Shown piece after piece: positions 34,375 through 43,251 of a DNA stretch of 64,000 nt. Position 1 is the stretch's first letter; each line of letters opens with the position of its first letter. Source of the DNA: Amycolatopsis roodepoortensis. Lineage in GTDB: Bacteria; Actinomycetota; Actinomycetes; Mycobacteriales; Pseudonocardiaceae. The stretch is from the NCBI RefSeq assembly GCF_014873915.1, contig NZ_JADBEJ010000001.1, forward strand, positions 806,001 through 870,000, written 5' to 3'. The translations under genes and the position numbers were made by a program. Under the pieces are notes generated by a model. The model searched no databases, was not told the DNA's origin, and saw only the letters and a list, made by a program, of their open reading frames with translations.

Positions 34375-34911
34375 TCAGCGGTACGCCGGCTGCTCCCGAT
34401 CGGGGTTCGCGGCGACGATGTCCAGCCGTGGGTCGGCGAGGAGCAGGGCCAGCGTCGCCGCGTCGGCACCGATTCCCGCCCAGTGCGGATCGACATCCTT
34501 GGCCACGCACCAGGCGCGGTCGGACGGCCACACAAAGGCAAGCCCCGGCGTCCCCCAGAAGCCGGCGTCCGCCGTCGTGCCGCTGAAGAGGAAGTACTCC
34601 CGATGGGGGACGACGACCTTCGGGCTTCCGGCCGCGTCGCCGTAGCCGTCCCACAGACAGAAAAAGCAGTCGTCCGGGGTGCTGGTGCGCGTTGCCAGGA
34701 CTTCGAAGAGGACTCGCAGCAGGTCATCTTCCGGAACGGCCGCCACTGCGTCACTCTCGCACTGACCGTCGAACGCCGGGTCGGGGACGAAGCGCAGCCG
34801 CGCGTAACCGTCGAAACCCGCCGGCCCGAAGGTGACCAGCCGGCGCCATGGCAGGCCGCTCGACGAGATCCAGCCGGCGGGGGACAGGTCGGCGCGGGGA
34901 GTCGGGGCCAC
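34375..34911 (-). CDS. conserved hypothetical protein
   Basis: A 178-residue soluble protein. Landmarks are DDCFFCLWDGYGDAAG in the middle, REYFLFSG, FVWPSDRAWCVAKDVDPHWAGIGA and the ending RLDIVAANPDREQPAYR. The WPxDRAWCVAxDxDPHWAGIG block recurs in actinobacterial hypothetical proteins and is loosely similar to DUF2716; no function is known. I chose the GTG at 34911; the frame continues upstream into the divergent lipoprotein region without family resemblance. It directly abuts the MarR stop on the opposite strand. Confidence 0.65.
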   Translation of the reverse strand: MAPTPRADLSPAGWISSSGLPWRRLVTFGPAGFDGYARLRFVPDPAFDGQCESDAVAAVPEDDLLRVLFEVLATRTSTPDDCFFCLWDGYGDAAGSPKVVVPHREYFLFSGTTADAGFWGTPGLAFVWPSDRAWCVAKDVDPHWAGIGADAATLALLLADPRLDIVAANPDREQPAYR

Positions 34912-34978
34912 GCGTTCGGTTGTACCCCGATTTGCCGGCTCAGTGAAGAAATAGCCACGGACCGGGCAGAATCGGCGT

Positions 34979-35515
34979 GTGCGTATCGGATTCCTTCGGC
35001 TTATCGCGGCTGCCGCCGTCCTGCTCGCCGGCTGCTCGACCGAGCAGGGACAGCCGCCCGCCAAACCCGTCTACGACCTCCCCGCCCGAGAGGTCCGGCC
35101 GGACGAGACCGCCCTGCACCTGCCACCGGCGCTCAACGGGGAGACCGAGTTCTCCCTCATCGGGCTGGCCGCCGGGCTGCCCAGCCTCACCGGCAGCCAC
35201 GCCGAATTCGAGGCGAAGGGACAGTTCGTCCGGCTCCGGCTGGTGGTGACGGGAAAGGGCTTGTCCGGAATCCTCTTCGACACCCGGCGCCAGCAACTCG
35301 TCACCGATTCCGGTGCGGTGATCGCGGTCGACAACCAGGCCATGACGATCAAACGGCAGCCGGACAAGTTCGAGCTGGGGCGCGGCGTGCGGGTCGAGTT
35401 CGACCTCTACTTCGATCTCCCCAAGGAGGCGAAACCCGTGGTGCTGCGGGCTTTCGGTGGTCCGACGCTGACCGACATGAAGAACCTCACCGGCACGGAC
35501 ATCAAGCTGACCTGA
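34979..35515 (+). CDS. lipoprotein, DUF4352-like
   Basis: A 178-residue secreted lipoprotein: GTG start, hydrophobic IGFLRLIAAAAVLLAG and lipobox LAGC with the acylated Cys at about residue 19. The mature part is an immunoglobulin-like beta-sandwich of the DUF4352 kind (FEAKGQFVRLRLVVTGKG, then QQLVTDSGAVIAVDNQAM and VEFDLYFDLPKEAKPVVLRAF). Such proteins are exported and anchored but have no known activity. Single gene, followed by two intergenic repeat elements. Confidence 0.78.
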   Translation: MRIGFLRLIAAAAVLLAGCSTEQGQPPAKPVYDLPAREVRPDETALHLPPALNGETEFSLIGLAAGLPSLTGSHAEFEAKGQFVRLRLVVTGKGLSGILFDTRRQQLVTDSGAVIAVDNQAMTIKRQPDKFELGRGVRVEFDLYFDLPKEAKPVVLRAFGGPTLTDMKNLTGTDIKLT

Positions 35516-35523
35516 GCCCGGGG

Positions 35524-35580
35524 CATGTCGCGAAAGCCACTTTCGGGACATCCAACGTCTCGAAAGTGGCTTTCGCGACA
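35524..35580. repeat. CGAAAGCCACTTTCG element, copy 2
   Basis: TCGCGAAAGCCACTTTCGGG and TCTCGAAAGTGGCTTTCGCG are inverted around ACATCCAACG. The element matches copies at 17397-17442 and 62051-62105. It lies between the lipoprotein gene and the convergent liv operon. Confidence 0.75.
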
Positions 35581-35606
35581 CGGCATCGGACCCTGCACCC
35601 AAAAGA

Positions 35607-35640
35607 AAGGGCCCCGCCGCGAAAACGCGACGAGGCCCTT
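35607..35640. terminator. hairpin terminator at the end of the liv operon
   Basis: AAGGGCC...GGCCCTT arms with an inner GCG/CGC pair around AAAA form a GC-rich hairpin just after the livF stop (minus strand) and preceded by AAAAGAAA, which reads as a T-run on the minus strand. Confidence 0.7.
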
Positions 35641-35651
35641 CCCGAAAGGCG

Positions 35652-36365
35652 TCAGACGCCCAGGTCGCCACCGAGATAGGCGGCCCGCACCTGCGGGTCG
35701 TCCAGCAGCTCGGCACCGCGGGCGCTCTTGACCACTCGACCGGTCTCCAGCACGTACGCGCGGTCGGAGAGCTTCAGCGCCTGCTGCGCGTTCTGCTCCA
35801 CCAGCAGGACCGTGGTCCCGCGTTTGTTGATCTCGCGGATGATGTCGAAGATCTGCGCGATCAGCATCGGCGCCAGGCCCATGGACGGCTCGTCGAGCAG
35901 CAGCACCTTGGGCTTGGTCATCAGCGCGCGGCCGATCGCGATCATCTGCTGCTCGCCACCGGACATCGTGCCGCCGAACTGGGTCTTGCGCTCGTTCAGC
36001 CGCGGGAACAGCTCGTAGACCTCGTCGAGGTCGGCCTTCAGGTCGTCCTTACGGGTGTAGGCACCCATCAGGAGGTTCTCCTGCACCGTCATACCGGGGA
36101 ACACGCCCCGGCCTTCGGGTGACTGGCCGATCCCGAGCTCGACCCGTTTGTGCCCGGGCGTCTTCGAGATGTCCTTGCCGTCGAAGAGGATCCGGCCGCT
36201 GGTCAGCGGACGCAGGCCCGAGATCGTCTTCAGCGTCGTGGTCTTGCCCGCCCCGTTGGCCCCGATGAGCGAAACGATCTCGCCCTCGCCGACCTCGATG
36301 GTCATACCCTTGAGCGCGGCGATCTTCCCGTAGTGGACGTTGATGTCCTGAACCTCAAGAAGCAT
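35652..36365 (-). CDS. livF: branched-chain amino acid ABC transporter ATPase
   Basis: A 237-residue ATPase of the LivF type, one of the two NBDs of the leucine/isoleucine/valine importer. Walker A GANGAGKTTT (about 35-44), GRGVFPGMTVQENL in the Q-loop region, MSGGEQQMIAIGRALM signature and LLLDEPSMGLAP Walker B are complete. It is the last gene of livKHMGF; its ATG lies inside livG, an 11-bp overlap. A terminator hairpin follows. Confidence 0.95.
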   Translation of the reverse strand: MLLEVQDINVHYGKIAALKGMTIEVGEGEIVSLIGANGAGKTTTLKTISGLRPLTSGRILFDGKDISKTPGHKRVELGIGQSPEGRGVFPGMTVQENLLMGAYTRKDDLKADLDEVYELFPRLNERKTQFGGTMSGGEQQMIAIGRALMTKPKVLLLDEPSMGLAPMLIAQIFDIIREINKRGTTVLLVEQNAQQALKLSDRAYVLETGRVVKSARGAELLDDPQVRAAYLGGDLGV

Positions 36366-37128
36366 CTTCCGCCACCCCCAGGTAAGCCTCGATCACCTTT
36401 TGGTTGTTCTGCACCTCGTGGGGGAGCCCTTCTGCGATCTTCTGGCCGAAGTCGAGCACGGCCAGCCGGTCGGCGATCTGCATGACCAAGCCCATGTCGT
36501 GCTCGATGAGCAGCACGGTGCGGCCGTCGTCACGGATCTTGCGGATCAGTTGCTGCAGCGAGTTCTTCTCCGCCGGGTTCATCCCGGCGGCGGGCTCGTC
36601 GAGCAGCAGCAGCTTCGGGTCGGTCGCGAGCGCACGCGCGATCTCCAGACGGCGCTGGTCGCCGTAGGAGAGGTTCTTCGCGGTGTTGTGCTCGACCCGG
36701 CCGATGCCGACGAAGTCCAGTAGGTCCCGAGCCAGCTCGCGGCCCCGCTTCTCTTCCTTGCGGTGCACGGGCAGGCCCAGCGTCGCCGAGATCGCGCCGG
36801 TCTTGTGGTGCGAGTCCGCACCGACCATCACGTTCTCGAGCGCCGACATGTTGTGGAACAGCCGGATGTTCTGGAACGTGCGGGCGATCCCGGCCTGGTT
36901 GATCTTGAACCGCTTCATCCCGTCGACCCGGGTGTCGCCGAAGCGCACCTGGCCTTCGGTCGGCCGGTAGACGCCGGTGATCACGTTGAAGACCGTGGTC
37001 TTACCCGCGCCGTTCGGGCCGATCAGGGCGAAGATCTCACCCTGGTTGATGGTGAGGTCGACTTCCTTCAAGGCCGTGACACCGCCGAAGCGCATCGTCA
37101 CGTTGTCGAATTCGAGCAGTGCGCTCAC
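36355..37128 (-). CDS. livG: branched-chain amino acid ABC transporter ATPase
   Basis: A 257-residue ATPase of the LivG type. Walker A GPNGAGKTTV, the long LivG-specific insertion (GVYRPTEGQVRFGDTRVDG up to SALENVMVGADSHHKTG), signature LSYGDQRRLEIARAL and Walker B LLLDEPAAGMNPAE. The start is GTG at 37128 in a GTGA overlap with livM. It works as a heterodimer with LivF under the LivH-LivM channel. Confidence 0.95.
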   Translation of the reverse strand: MSALLEFDNVTMRFGGVTALKEVDLTINQGEIFALIGPNGAGKTTVFNVITGVYRPTEGQVRFGDTRVDGMKRFKINQAGIARTFQNIRLFHNMSALENVMVGADSHHKTGAISATLGLPVHRKEEKRGRELARDLLDFVGIGRVEHNTAKNLSYGDQRRLEIARALATDPKLLLLDEPAAGMNPAEKNSLQQLIRKIRDDGRTVLLIEHDMGLVMQIADRLAVLDFGQKIAEGLPHEVQNNQKVIEAYLGVAEDAS

Positions 37129-38264
37129 TTCGTCACCTCCGTCGAAGCCTCGGAATCCGGACCCGCGACTTCGGCGCCCATGGCACCCATCCCGCCCGTT
37201 CCTTCTCGTAGTTCCGCCTTGCGCTGCCGCGACGGCAGCAGACCCTCCGGCCGCAGCGCCATCATCAGCACCAGCACACCACCGAAGATCAGGATGCGGT
37301 ACTCGGACAGGAAGCGGAACCGTTCCGGAAGCCAGGCGACCAGAAAAGCGCCGAGCATGACGCCGGGCAGGTTGCCCGCTCCACCGAGCACCACGGCCGC
37401 GAGGATGGTCGCGGACAGGATGAACGGGAAGTTGTTCGGCTCGATGAAGACGGCCTTGCTCGCGTAGACCACACCGGCCATACCGCCGAGCATGGCGCCG
37501 ATGGCGAACGCCAGCAGCTTGAACTTGAACGTCGGGACACCCATCAGCTCGGCGGCGTCCTCGTCCTCACGGATGGCCGCCCACGCCCGCCCGACGCGGC
37601 TCTTGTGCAGCCGCACCGAGAAGATGATCGCGATCACGATCGCCGCGAGGATCAGGTAGTAGTACGGCGCCGGGTCGAGCAGGAACTCGGTCCCGAACAT
37701 GGGCTCCGGGTGCGGGATGTTGGTGATACCGCGGGCGCCGCCGATGGCGTCGGTGTTCGTCGCGGTGATCCGGACGATCTCACCGAAGCCGAGGGTCACG
37801 ATGGCCAGATAGTCACCGCGCAACCGGAGCGTCGGAGCACCGAGGATCACCCCTGACATCGCCGCCAGGAAGATACCGAGCACGAGCGTGCCCCAGAATC
37901 CCCAGCCGTGCAGGGTGCCCATCACGGCGAGCGTGTACGCGCCGATCGCGAAGAACGCGACGAACCCGAGGTCCAGCATGCCCGCGTGGCCGACCACGAT
38001 GTTCAGGCCGATCGCCAGCAGGATGTACACCCCGACCGGGAAGATCAGGACGGTCGTCCAGTCCGATTCCGGCGACATGAACGAACCGATCGCGGGCGCG
38101 GGCAGGATCAGCGCGCCGATGATCAGGGCCAGGTACACGCCATAACGTTGCCAATGCGGGGCGCGTGCCCACCAATCCCGCATGCCGTCCACGGGGTGAA
38201 AGCCGGCGCGCGTCGGCTTTCCGTTCTCTGGGGACTTCTCAGCCACTTCTTCGTTGCCCTTCAT
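37125..38264 (-). CDS. livM: branched-chain amino acid ABC transporter permease
   Basis: A 379-residue membrane permease with about 10 helices. A 45-residue charged cytoplasmic N-terminus precedes the first helix. The LivM signature is IGLNIVVGHAGMLDLGFVAFFAIGAYT; the ATPase-contact loop is RVGRAWAAIREDEDAAELMGVP. A 30-residue C-terminal tail is acidic and variable. It overlaps livH upstream (ATGA) and livG downstream (GTGA). Confidence 0.95.
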   Translation of the reverse strand: MKGNEEVAEKSPENGKPTRAGFHPVDGMRDWWARAPHWQRYGVYLALIIGALILPAPAIGSFMSPESDWTTVLIFPVGVYILLAIGLNIVVGHAGMLDLGFVAFFAIGAYTLAVMGTLHGWGFWGTLVLGIFLAAMSGVILGAPTLRLRGDYLAIVTLGFGEIVRITATNTDAIGGARGITNIPHPEPMFGTEFLLDPAPYYYLILAAIVIAIIFSVRLHKSRVGRAWAAIREDEDAAELMGVPTFKFKLLAFAIGAMLGGMAGVVYASKAVFIEPNNFPFILSATILAAVVLGGAGNLPGVMLGAFLVAWLPERFRFLSEYRILIFGGVLVLMMALRPEGLLPSRQRKAELREGTGGMGAMGAEVAGPDSEASTEVTK

Positions 38265-39232
38265 GCGCGTGCCCGCTGCAGCGATTCACCGAGGATGCCG
38301 GTGGGACGGAACATCAGGACCAGCACCAGTACCACGAAGGCGGTGACGTCCTTCCAAGCCGAACCGAAGAAGATGGAACTCCAGTTCTCCACCAAACCGA
38401 GCACGATGCCACCGAGTAGAGCGCCGCGCAGGTTGCCGATACCTCCCAGCACGGCCGCGGTGAACGCCTTGATACCGAGGAGGAACCCGATGCGGTAATC
38501 GGTGTTCTCGTACTCCATCACGTACAGCGCGGCGGCGACACCGGCCATCGCGCCACCGAGCAGGAAGGTGAGGCGCACGATCTTGTCGATGCTGACGCCC
38601 ATCAGCACGGCGGCTTCGGGATCCTGCGCCGTGGCCCGGATACCTCGGCCGATGCGGGTGCGGCTGACCAGCTGGTCGAGGACGACCATCATGATCACGG
38701 CACCGACGACGACGAACACGTGGTCCGTGCGCACGACGCCGTTGCCGATGTGGAACAGCGGTTCGTGCGGGATGAACCGCGGCGCGTTCTGTTGCACACG
38801 GCCGGACTTGTCCGTGATCCATTCGATGACCTCGAGGCCGAACAGTTCCTGCAGGAACAGCGAGGCGCCGATGGCGGAGATCAGGGCGGCCAGCCGGGTG
38901 GCGCCCTTCTTGCGGAGCGGCCGGTACGCCACTTGCTCCAGCAGCACCGCCGCGCCGCCGGACACGGCGGCCGAAGCGATGATGATCAACAGCAGTACGG
39001 CGATCATCCCGAACACGCCGAGCGTGATCGGGGCGGTACCGCCCGCGATGGTGATCAGGACGAACAGGGACGTGACCGTCCCGATCATGAAGATTTCGGA
39101 ATGCGCGAAGTTGATGAGCCGGAGCACGCCGTAGACCATTGTGTAGCCGAGGGCGATGAGGGCGTAGATGCTTCCGGCGACCAGTCCGCCGATGGTGCTA
39201 CCGAGGAACTGGGCTTGCAGATCTTGAAGCAT
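38261..39232 (-). CDS. livH: branched-chain amino acid ABC transporter permease
   Basis: A 323-residue permease with about 8 helices: GGLVAGSIYALIALGYTMVYGVLRLINFAHSEIFMIG is the LivH hallmark near the N-terminus, and RIGRGIRATAQDPEAAVLMGV is the ATPase-contact loop. It pairs with LivM. It is separated from livK by 114 bp containing a strong hairpin, so its level is probably lower than that of the binding protein. Confidence 0.95.
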   Translation of the reverse strand: MLQDLQAQFLGSTIGGLVAGSIYALIALGYTMVYGVLRLINFAHSEIFMIGTVTSLFVLITIAGGTAPITLGVFGMIAVLLLIIIASAAVSGGAAVLLEQVAYRPLRKKGATRLAALISAIGASLFLQELFGLEVIEWITDKSGRVQQNAPRFIPHEPLFHIGNGVVRTDHVFVVVGAVIMMVVLDQLVSRTRIGRGIRATAQDPEAAVLMGVSIDKIVRLTFLLGGAMAGVAAALYVMEYENTDYRIGFLLGIKAFTAAVLGGIGNLRGALLGGIVLGLVENWSSIFFGSAWKDVTAFVVLVLVLMFRPTGILGESLQRARA

Positions 39233-39283
39233 GACGTGGATGCCTTACGGGACGGGGCGAGGATTTCTTTCGCCACATTTGCG

Positions 39284-39323
39284 GGAAGCGGGGGTGCTGT
39301 GATCGCACAGCGCCCCCGCTTCC
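39284..39323 (-). terminator. intercistronic hairpin between livK and livH
   Basis: GGAAGCGGGGGTGCTGTG and CACAGCGCCCCCGCTTCC pair over 18 bp with one G-T wobble around a 4-nt loop. On the minus strand it follows livK. No clean T-run comes after it, so it may act as a partial terminator or as a 3' stabiliser of livK mRNA. Confidence 0.7.
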
Positions 39324-39346
39324 GTTAGGTGTTCCTATCTGCTCCG

Positions 39347-40510
39347 TCAGCCGTTGAGCTTGGCTTCGGTCGAGACGCCGAGGTTCTTCAGGACACCACC
39401 GGTGACCTGGTAGATGTTGATCGCTTCCGTCGACGGCTCGCCGTTCTCCTTGAACTTGATCTGCTTCGAGGCACCCTTGAAGTCGATCGTCTTGAGGGCC
39501 TCGTTGATCTTCTCCGAGGTGTTGGCGCCGGACTTGACCGCGTTGATGATGGCGGTCGCGGCGTCGTAACCCTCGCTCGAGTAGATCGCCGGGTCCACGT
39601 TGAACGCGGCCTTGTACTTGGTGCTGAACTCGTCGGTGGAGCCGGCGTCCGGGATGTTGCACGGGCAGCCGACGACGGCCTTCTCGGCGGCCGCGGCACC
39701 GGCACCGCTGATCAGCTGGGCGTCGAGCGAACCGTCACCGGTCGCGAAGGTGGCGGTCACCTGGCTGTCACGCAGCTGCTTGAGCAGACGGCCACCCTGG
39801 GCGTAGTAGCCACCGAAGAGGATGATGTCCGGGTTCGCGGCCTTGACCTTCTGGACGGTCGAGGAGTAGTCCGACGCGTCCTTGGCGAACTTGTCGCGCT
39901 CGGTCGGGACGTTCTTCTCCTTCAGGGTCTTCTCGAAGTTGTCGGCCAGGCCGACGCTGTATTCCTGGTCGTCCGAGATGATGTAGGCCTTCTTGGGCGA
40001 CTTCGCCGTGACGAGGAAGTTGGCGATCGCCGGTCCCTGGCTGGCGTCGCTCGCGACGACGCGGTGCCAGTACTTCCATCCGTTCGAGGACAGACCCGCG
40101 TTGGTCGCCGACGGCGAGACGCTCGGGATCTTGTTCTGCTCCAGCTGACCGCCGATGGCCTTCGACTCACCGGAGAAGGCCGGGCCGATCAGCGCGGTGA
40201 TCTTGTCCTGGCCGACGGCGGTCGCGATCAGCGACGTCGCCTGCTCGGGCTTGCCCTGGCTGTCGTATTCCTTGAGCTCCAGCTTGATCGCCGGGTTCGT
40301 CTTGTTGTACTCGTCGATAGCGAGCTTGGCGCCGTTGCGGGGCGGGATCACGATCCCGGAGTTCTCACCGGTGAGGTCACCCATGAACCCGATCTTCAGC
40401 GTGCTGCTGTCACCGCTGCCGGACGAGCTGCTGCCGCCTGCACAGCCCGCCAGCGCCAGCGACGCAGCCGCCGCGACGGCGAAAACCCGTCCAAAACGCA
40501 CTCCTGACAC
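39347..40510 (-). CDS. livK: branched-chain amino acid ABC transporter substrate-binding lipoprotein
   Basis: A 387-residue lipoprotein receptor. The signal peptide ends LALAGC with the acylated Cys at about residue 23, followed by a serine/glycine linker. The bilobal type I fold shows LKIGFMGDLTGENSGIVIPPRNGAKLAIDEYNK at the start and VIGPAFSGESKAIGGQLEQNKIP. The GTG start at 40510 has GGGAGG upstream. It is the promoter-proximal gene of livKHMGF and probably the most highly expressed. Confidence 0.94.
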   Translation of the reverse strand: MSGVRFGRVFAVAAAASLALAGCAGGSSSSGSGDSSTLKIGFMGDLTGENSGIVIPPRNGAKLAIDEYNKTNPAIKLELKEYDSQGKPEQATSLIATAVGQDKITALIGPAFSGESKAIGGQLEQNKIPSVSPSATNAGLSSNGWKYWHRVVASDASQGPAIANFLVTAKSPKKAYIISDDQEYSVGLADNFEKTLKEKNVPTERDKFAKDASDYSSTVQKVKAANPDIILFGGYYAQGGRLLKQLRDSQVTATFATGDGSLDAQLISGAGAAAAEKAVVGCPCNIPDAGSTDEFSTKYKAAFNVDPAIYSSEGYDAATAIINAVKSGANTSEKINEALKTIDFKGASKQIKFKENGEPSTEAINIYQVTGGVLKNLGVSTEAKLNG

Positions 40511-40938
40511 CGACTACCTCCCATGACCAACCAGCCGCCGGTAGGCGTTGCCCCCGACACAGGGGCTAGGTTAGGGCAGGAAGATATCCCCCTACGCCAT
40601 GATCTGCCCAGACGCCCATCACTCTGTGTCCACATCGTGACGGTCGAAACCAGAACGAATTGCACGAAAAGGCGAATGTTGCCGGTTGGCGGGTCTTCGC
40701 TGGTCACGCTGGGGATTCACCGCTACCACGCCGATCATGCTCGTGGGTAATGATCATGTTTCGGCCGCGTATCTTGTGCTTTTTCAGCCCCTTCGTGGGC
40801 GGCCGTTCGTCGTAGCAATGCTGCCCCAAAGGGCGTCAACGGTGCCCCCGCTTCCCTGGCGCCATGACAACCGATGGTTGTCGCCGGGATCCGAACGGCT
40901 GTTGGATCTCGGCCCTGACCTCGCGATTAGCTGTTCCC
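40511..40938. other. intergenic region between livK and a divergent hydrolase
   Basis: About 428 bp with no convincing gene. It must carry the liv promoter (leftward) and the hydrolase promoter (rightward). I find no strong -35/-10 pair, riboswitch-like structure or repeat in it. Confidence 0.5.
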
Positions 40939-41751
40939 ATGACGATGAGTACCGAAGCGATCGAAGGCGTGGCAGCAGGAGTTCCGTTCGTGGCGTTGCC
41001 GCCGTCGGACGGGAAACGTCCGGCGCCGCTGGTGCTGACCTGGCATCTGCTGGGCGCGCCGTTCAGCGAGGCGGCCATGGCGGCGGCGCTGCCGATGCGA
41101 GGACTGCACGCGTGGCGGGTGCACCTCGGGTTGCCGCTGACCGGGAAAAGGTTTCCCGAGGGCGGTTTCGAGGGCTTCTTCCGGCTCGCGAGCGAGGACA
41201 ACGTACTCAACGTAGTCGAACCGCTGACCAAGCAGGTCGAGGCCGAGTTCCCGGCCGCGGTGGCGGAACTGCGCTCCCGCCTGTCCATTGAGGACGGACC
41301 GGTCGGCCTGGTCGGCGGTTCGCAGGGTGGCGCGGTCGCGTTGCAGATGCTGACCCACCCGGAGATCGACGTGGCGGCGGCCGCGCTGGTGAACCCGGTG
41401 ACCCAGCTGGCGCCGGTGATCGCGGCGAACGAGCGGGTCTACGACGTCACCTACCACTGGTCGGACCGGTCCCGCGCGGTCGCGGACGAGTACGACTACG
41501 TGCGGCGGGCGGACGAACTGACCGCGCCGGTGCTGCTCGTCATCGGCGAGGAGGACGACGTTTCGATCACCGAGCCGGCCGAGGCCCTGCACAAGGCGTT
41601 GGGGGAGGGGCGATCCGAGCTCGTCACGATCCCGGGGATGGCGCACGAATTCGCCGAGGCGCCCGGCCTCGAACCCGCTCCGCAGACGGCGCACGCGAAG
41701 CTGGTCGACGCCGAGCTCACGCGCTGGTTCGCCCGGGTCCTAGCCGTCTGA
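40939..41751 (+). CDS. alpha/beta hydrolase
   Basis: A 270-residue alpha/beta-hydrolase-fold protein. The nucleophile elbow is GLVGGSQGGAVALQML (Ser at about residue 129), the acid is probably in the VIGEEDDVS loop, and the His in GMAHEFAEAP. LVLTWHLLGAPFSEAAM gives the oxyanion strand. It resembles prolyl-oligopeptidase/dienelactone-type serine hydrolases, substrate unknown. ATG 40939 is chosen; an earlier in-frame ATG at 40864 adds 25 residues of low resemblance. It is convergent to a LysR gene, with 35 bp overlap. Confidence 0.85.
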   Translation: MTMSTEAIEGVAAGVPFVALPPSDGKRPAPLVLTWHLLGAPFSEAAMAAALPMRGLHAWRVHLGLPLTGKRFPEGGFEGFFRLASEDNVLNVVEPLTKQVEAEFPAAVAELRSRLSIEDGPVGLVGGSQGGAVALQMLTHPEIDVAAAALVNPVTQLAPVIAANERVYDVTYHWSDRSRAVADEYDYVRRADELTAPVLLVIGEEDDVSITEPAEALHKALGEGRSELVTIPGMAHEFAEAPGLEPAPQTAHAKLVDAELTRWFARVLAV

Positions 41752-42685
41752 GGTCGTCGTCCGGCAACCAGGATCGCGCGGGATCGTAGGTGCACCAACC
41801 TTCTTCGTGGCTGGTCCGGCCGGCGAGCGCCAGCAGGCGCCGCAGGGCCGGGCCTTCGCCGCGCCGCCAGACCACCGACCACGGGAACAACGGCGACGGA
41901 TCGAACGGCAGGACCCGCAGATTGAGGTCGGCGGCGAGGTCCATGTCTGCGCCGGCGAGCGTGACCCGCTGCTTTCCGTAGCGCGTCTGTTCCAATGTGT
42001 GCCTGAGGTCGTAACTGACGCCGGAGTCGTCGATCGGGACGTCGAATTCTTTGCATAGGCGTTGCAAATAAGAAAGCCATTCGACCGGGCCGCCCAATTG
42101 CGGAATCCAGATGCCCTCTTGCCGGAGATCGGACAATTTCAGGACATCGTTGCTCGCGAGCGGGTGTTCCGGTGCGAGAAGGGCGACCAGTGGCTCTAGC
42201 CGGACAAGGCGGTGTTCGAGTTCCGCGGGCACTTCGCGGCCGAGGTCCGCGACGCGGCCGAACGCGAGGTCGATCTCGCCGCGGACCAGTGGATCGAGGG
42301 CGTTGGCCAGCCCGCGCCCGGCGACGCGCTCGACGGCCAGCGCGGGGTCGCGCTGGGCGATGCGGCGCAGCATGTACATGGGCGACAGGCGCGGATCGAT
42401 GACGTCGAGGCGGGGCGGGCGGTCCTGGAGGCCCATCGCGGCGACGGCGGCGTCGGCCGCGCGGATCAGCTCGCGCGCGTGCGGGAGGAACCGGTCGCCC
42501 TCGGCGGTCAGTTCGACGGACCTGTTGGTGCGCCGGAAGAGCTGGACCGACAGGGCGTCTTCGAGCTTCCGGACGCGCTTCGACAGCGCCTGCTGGGTGA
42601 GGAACAGGGATTCTGCCGCGCGACCGAAATGGCCGTGGTCGGCGGTGGCGACGAACGCGCGCACCTGGGCCGTGTCGAGATCCAC
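41717..42685 (-). CDS. LysR family transcriptional regulator
   Basis: A 322-residue regulator starting MDLDTAQVRAFVATADHGHFGRAAESLFLTQQALSKRVRKLEDAL, the classic LysR HTH, followed by a substrate-binding-like domain (about 90-300). Its tail overlaps the convergent alpha/beta hydrolase by 35 bp; regulation of that neighbour is possible but the usual divergent arrangement is missing. The upstream region carries a hairpin of a dispersed repeat family that also separates it from the thioesterase. Confidence 0.9.
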   Translation of the reverse strand: MDLDTAQVRAFVATADHGHFGRAAESLFLTQQALSKRVRKLEDALSVQLFRRTNRSVELTAEGDRFLPHARELIRAADAAVAAMGLQDRPPRLDVIDPRLSPMYMLRRIAQRDPALAVERVAGRGLANALDPLVRGEIDLAFGRVADLGREVPAELEHRLVRLEPLVALLAPEHPLASNDVLKLSDLRQEGIWIPQLGGPVEWLSYLQRLCKEFDVPIDDSGVSYDLRHTLEQTRYGKQRVTLAGADMDLAADLNLRVLPFDPSPLFPWSVVWRRGEGPALRRLLALAGRTSHEEGWCTYDPARSWLPDDDLRRLGPGRTSA

Positions 42686-42696
42686 GTCCCTGAAGG

Positions 42697-42749
42697 TACG
42701 TGAAGGCCCCCTTCATGTACTTAGGCGCAAGGAAGGGGGCCTTCACGTA
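42697..42749. terminator. GTGAAGGCCCCCTT hairpin (repeat family, thioesterase terminator)
   Basis: TACGTGAAGGCCCCCTTC (42697-42714) and its exact complement (42732-42749) enclose a 17-nt loop. The hairpin lies between the minus-strand thioesterase stop and the LysR start, where it can end thioesterase transcription. The same core frames the gene-free region at 29467-29843. Confidence 0.75.
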
Positions 42750-42760
42750 CTTCAGGGTGC

Positions 42761-43189
42761 TCAGGCGCCCGGCGGTCGCTCCCGCACCACGCAGGTCAGC
42801 CGCGCCGTACACGACCGGCGCCCCTGGTCGTCGGTCAGGACGATCTCGGCGGTCACGGTCCCGCGTCCGACGTGCACCGGGGTCGCGACACCGGTCACCC
42901 GCCCGGAGCGGACCGCCCGGTGGTGCGTGCACGAGAGTTCGAGCCCCATCGTCGCCTTGTCCGTGCCGGCGTTGAGCGCGCAGACCATCGAACCGAGCGC
43001 CTCGGCGACCACGGCGTTCGCGCCGCCGTGGAGGAGACCGTAGGGCTGGAGGTTGCCCTCCACCGGGATGCTGCCCACGACGCGTTCGGGACCGAATTCG
43101 CTGATCTCGAGCCCGAGCTTGTCGTTGAGCTGCTGTCCGGCGTAGGCCGGGTCGATCCCGGCGAAGGATTCGAGGGCTTGTTCGGTCAC
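42761..43189 (-). CDS. PaaI family hotdog-fold thioesterase
   Basis: A 142-residue hotdog-fold acyl-CoA thioesterase. LLHGGANAVVAEALGSMVCAL is the HGG-containing helix with the catalytic Asp/Glu nearby, and GVATPVHVGRGTVTAEIVLTDDQGRRSC forms the second half. The GTG at 43189 is chosen because AAGGAG lies 6 bp upstream; a GTG at 43210 would leave no ribosome site. It sits next to polA in divergent orientation, as a thioesterase gene does in related actinomycetes. Substrate, perhaps aryl-CoA, is not known. Confidence 0.9.
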   Translation of the reverse strand: MTEQALESFAGIDPAYAGQQLNDKLGLEISEFGPERVVGSIPVEGNLQPYGLLHGGANAVVAEALGSMVCALNAGTDKATMGLELSCTHHRAVRSGRVTGVATPVHVGRGTVTAEIVLTDDQGRRSCTARLTCVVRERPPGA

Positions 43190-43251
43190 GCAGAGCTCCT
43201 TAAACGACACGACAGGTAGGACTGTCAGACCCTCACCCTAGACTCGCTCCC

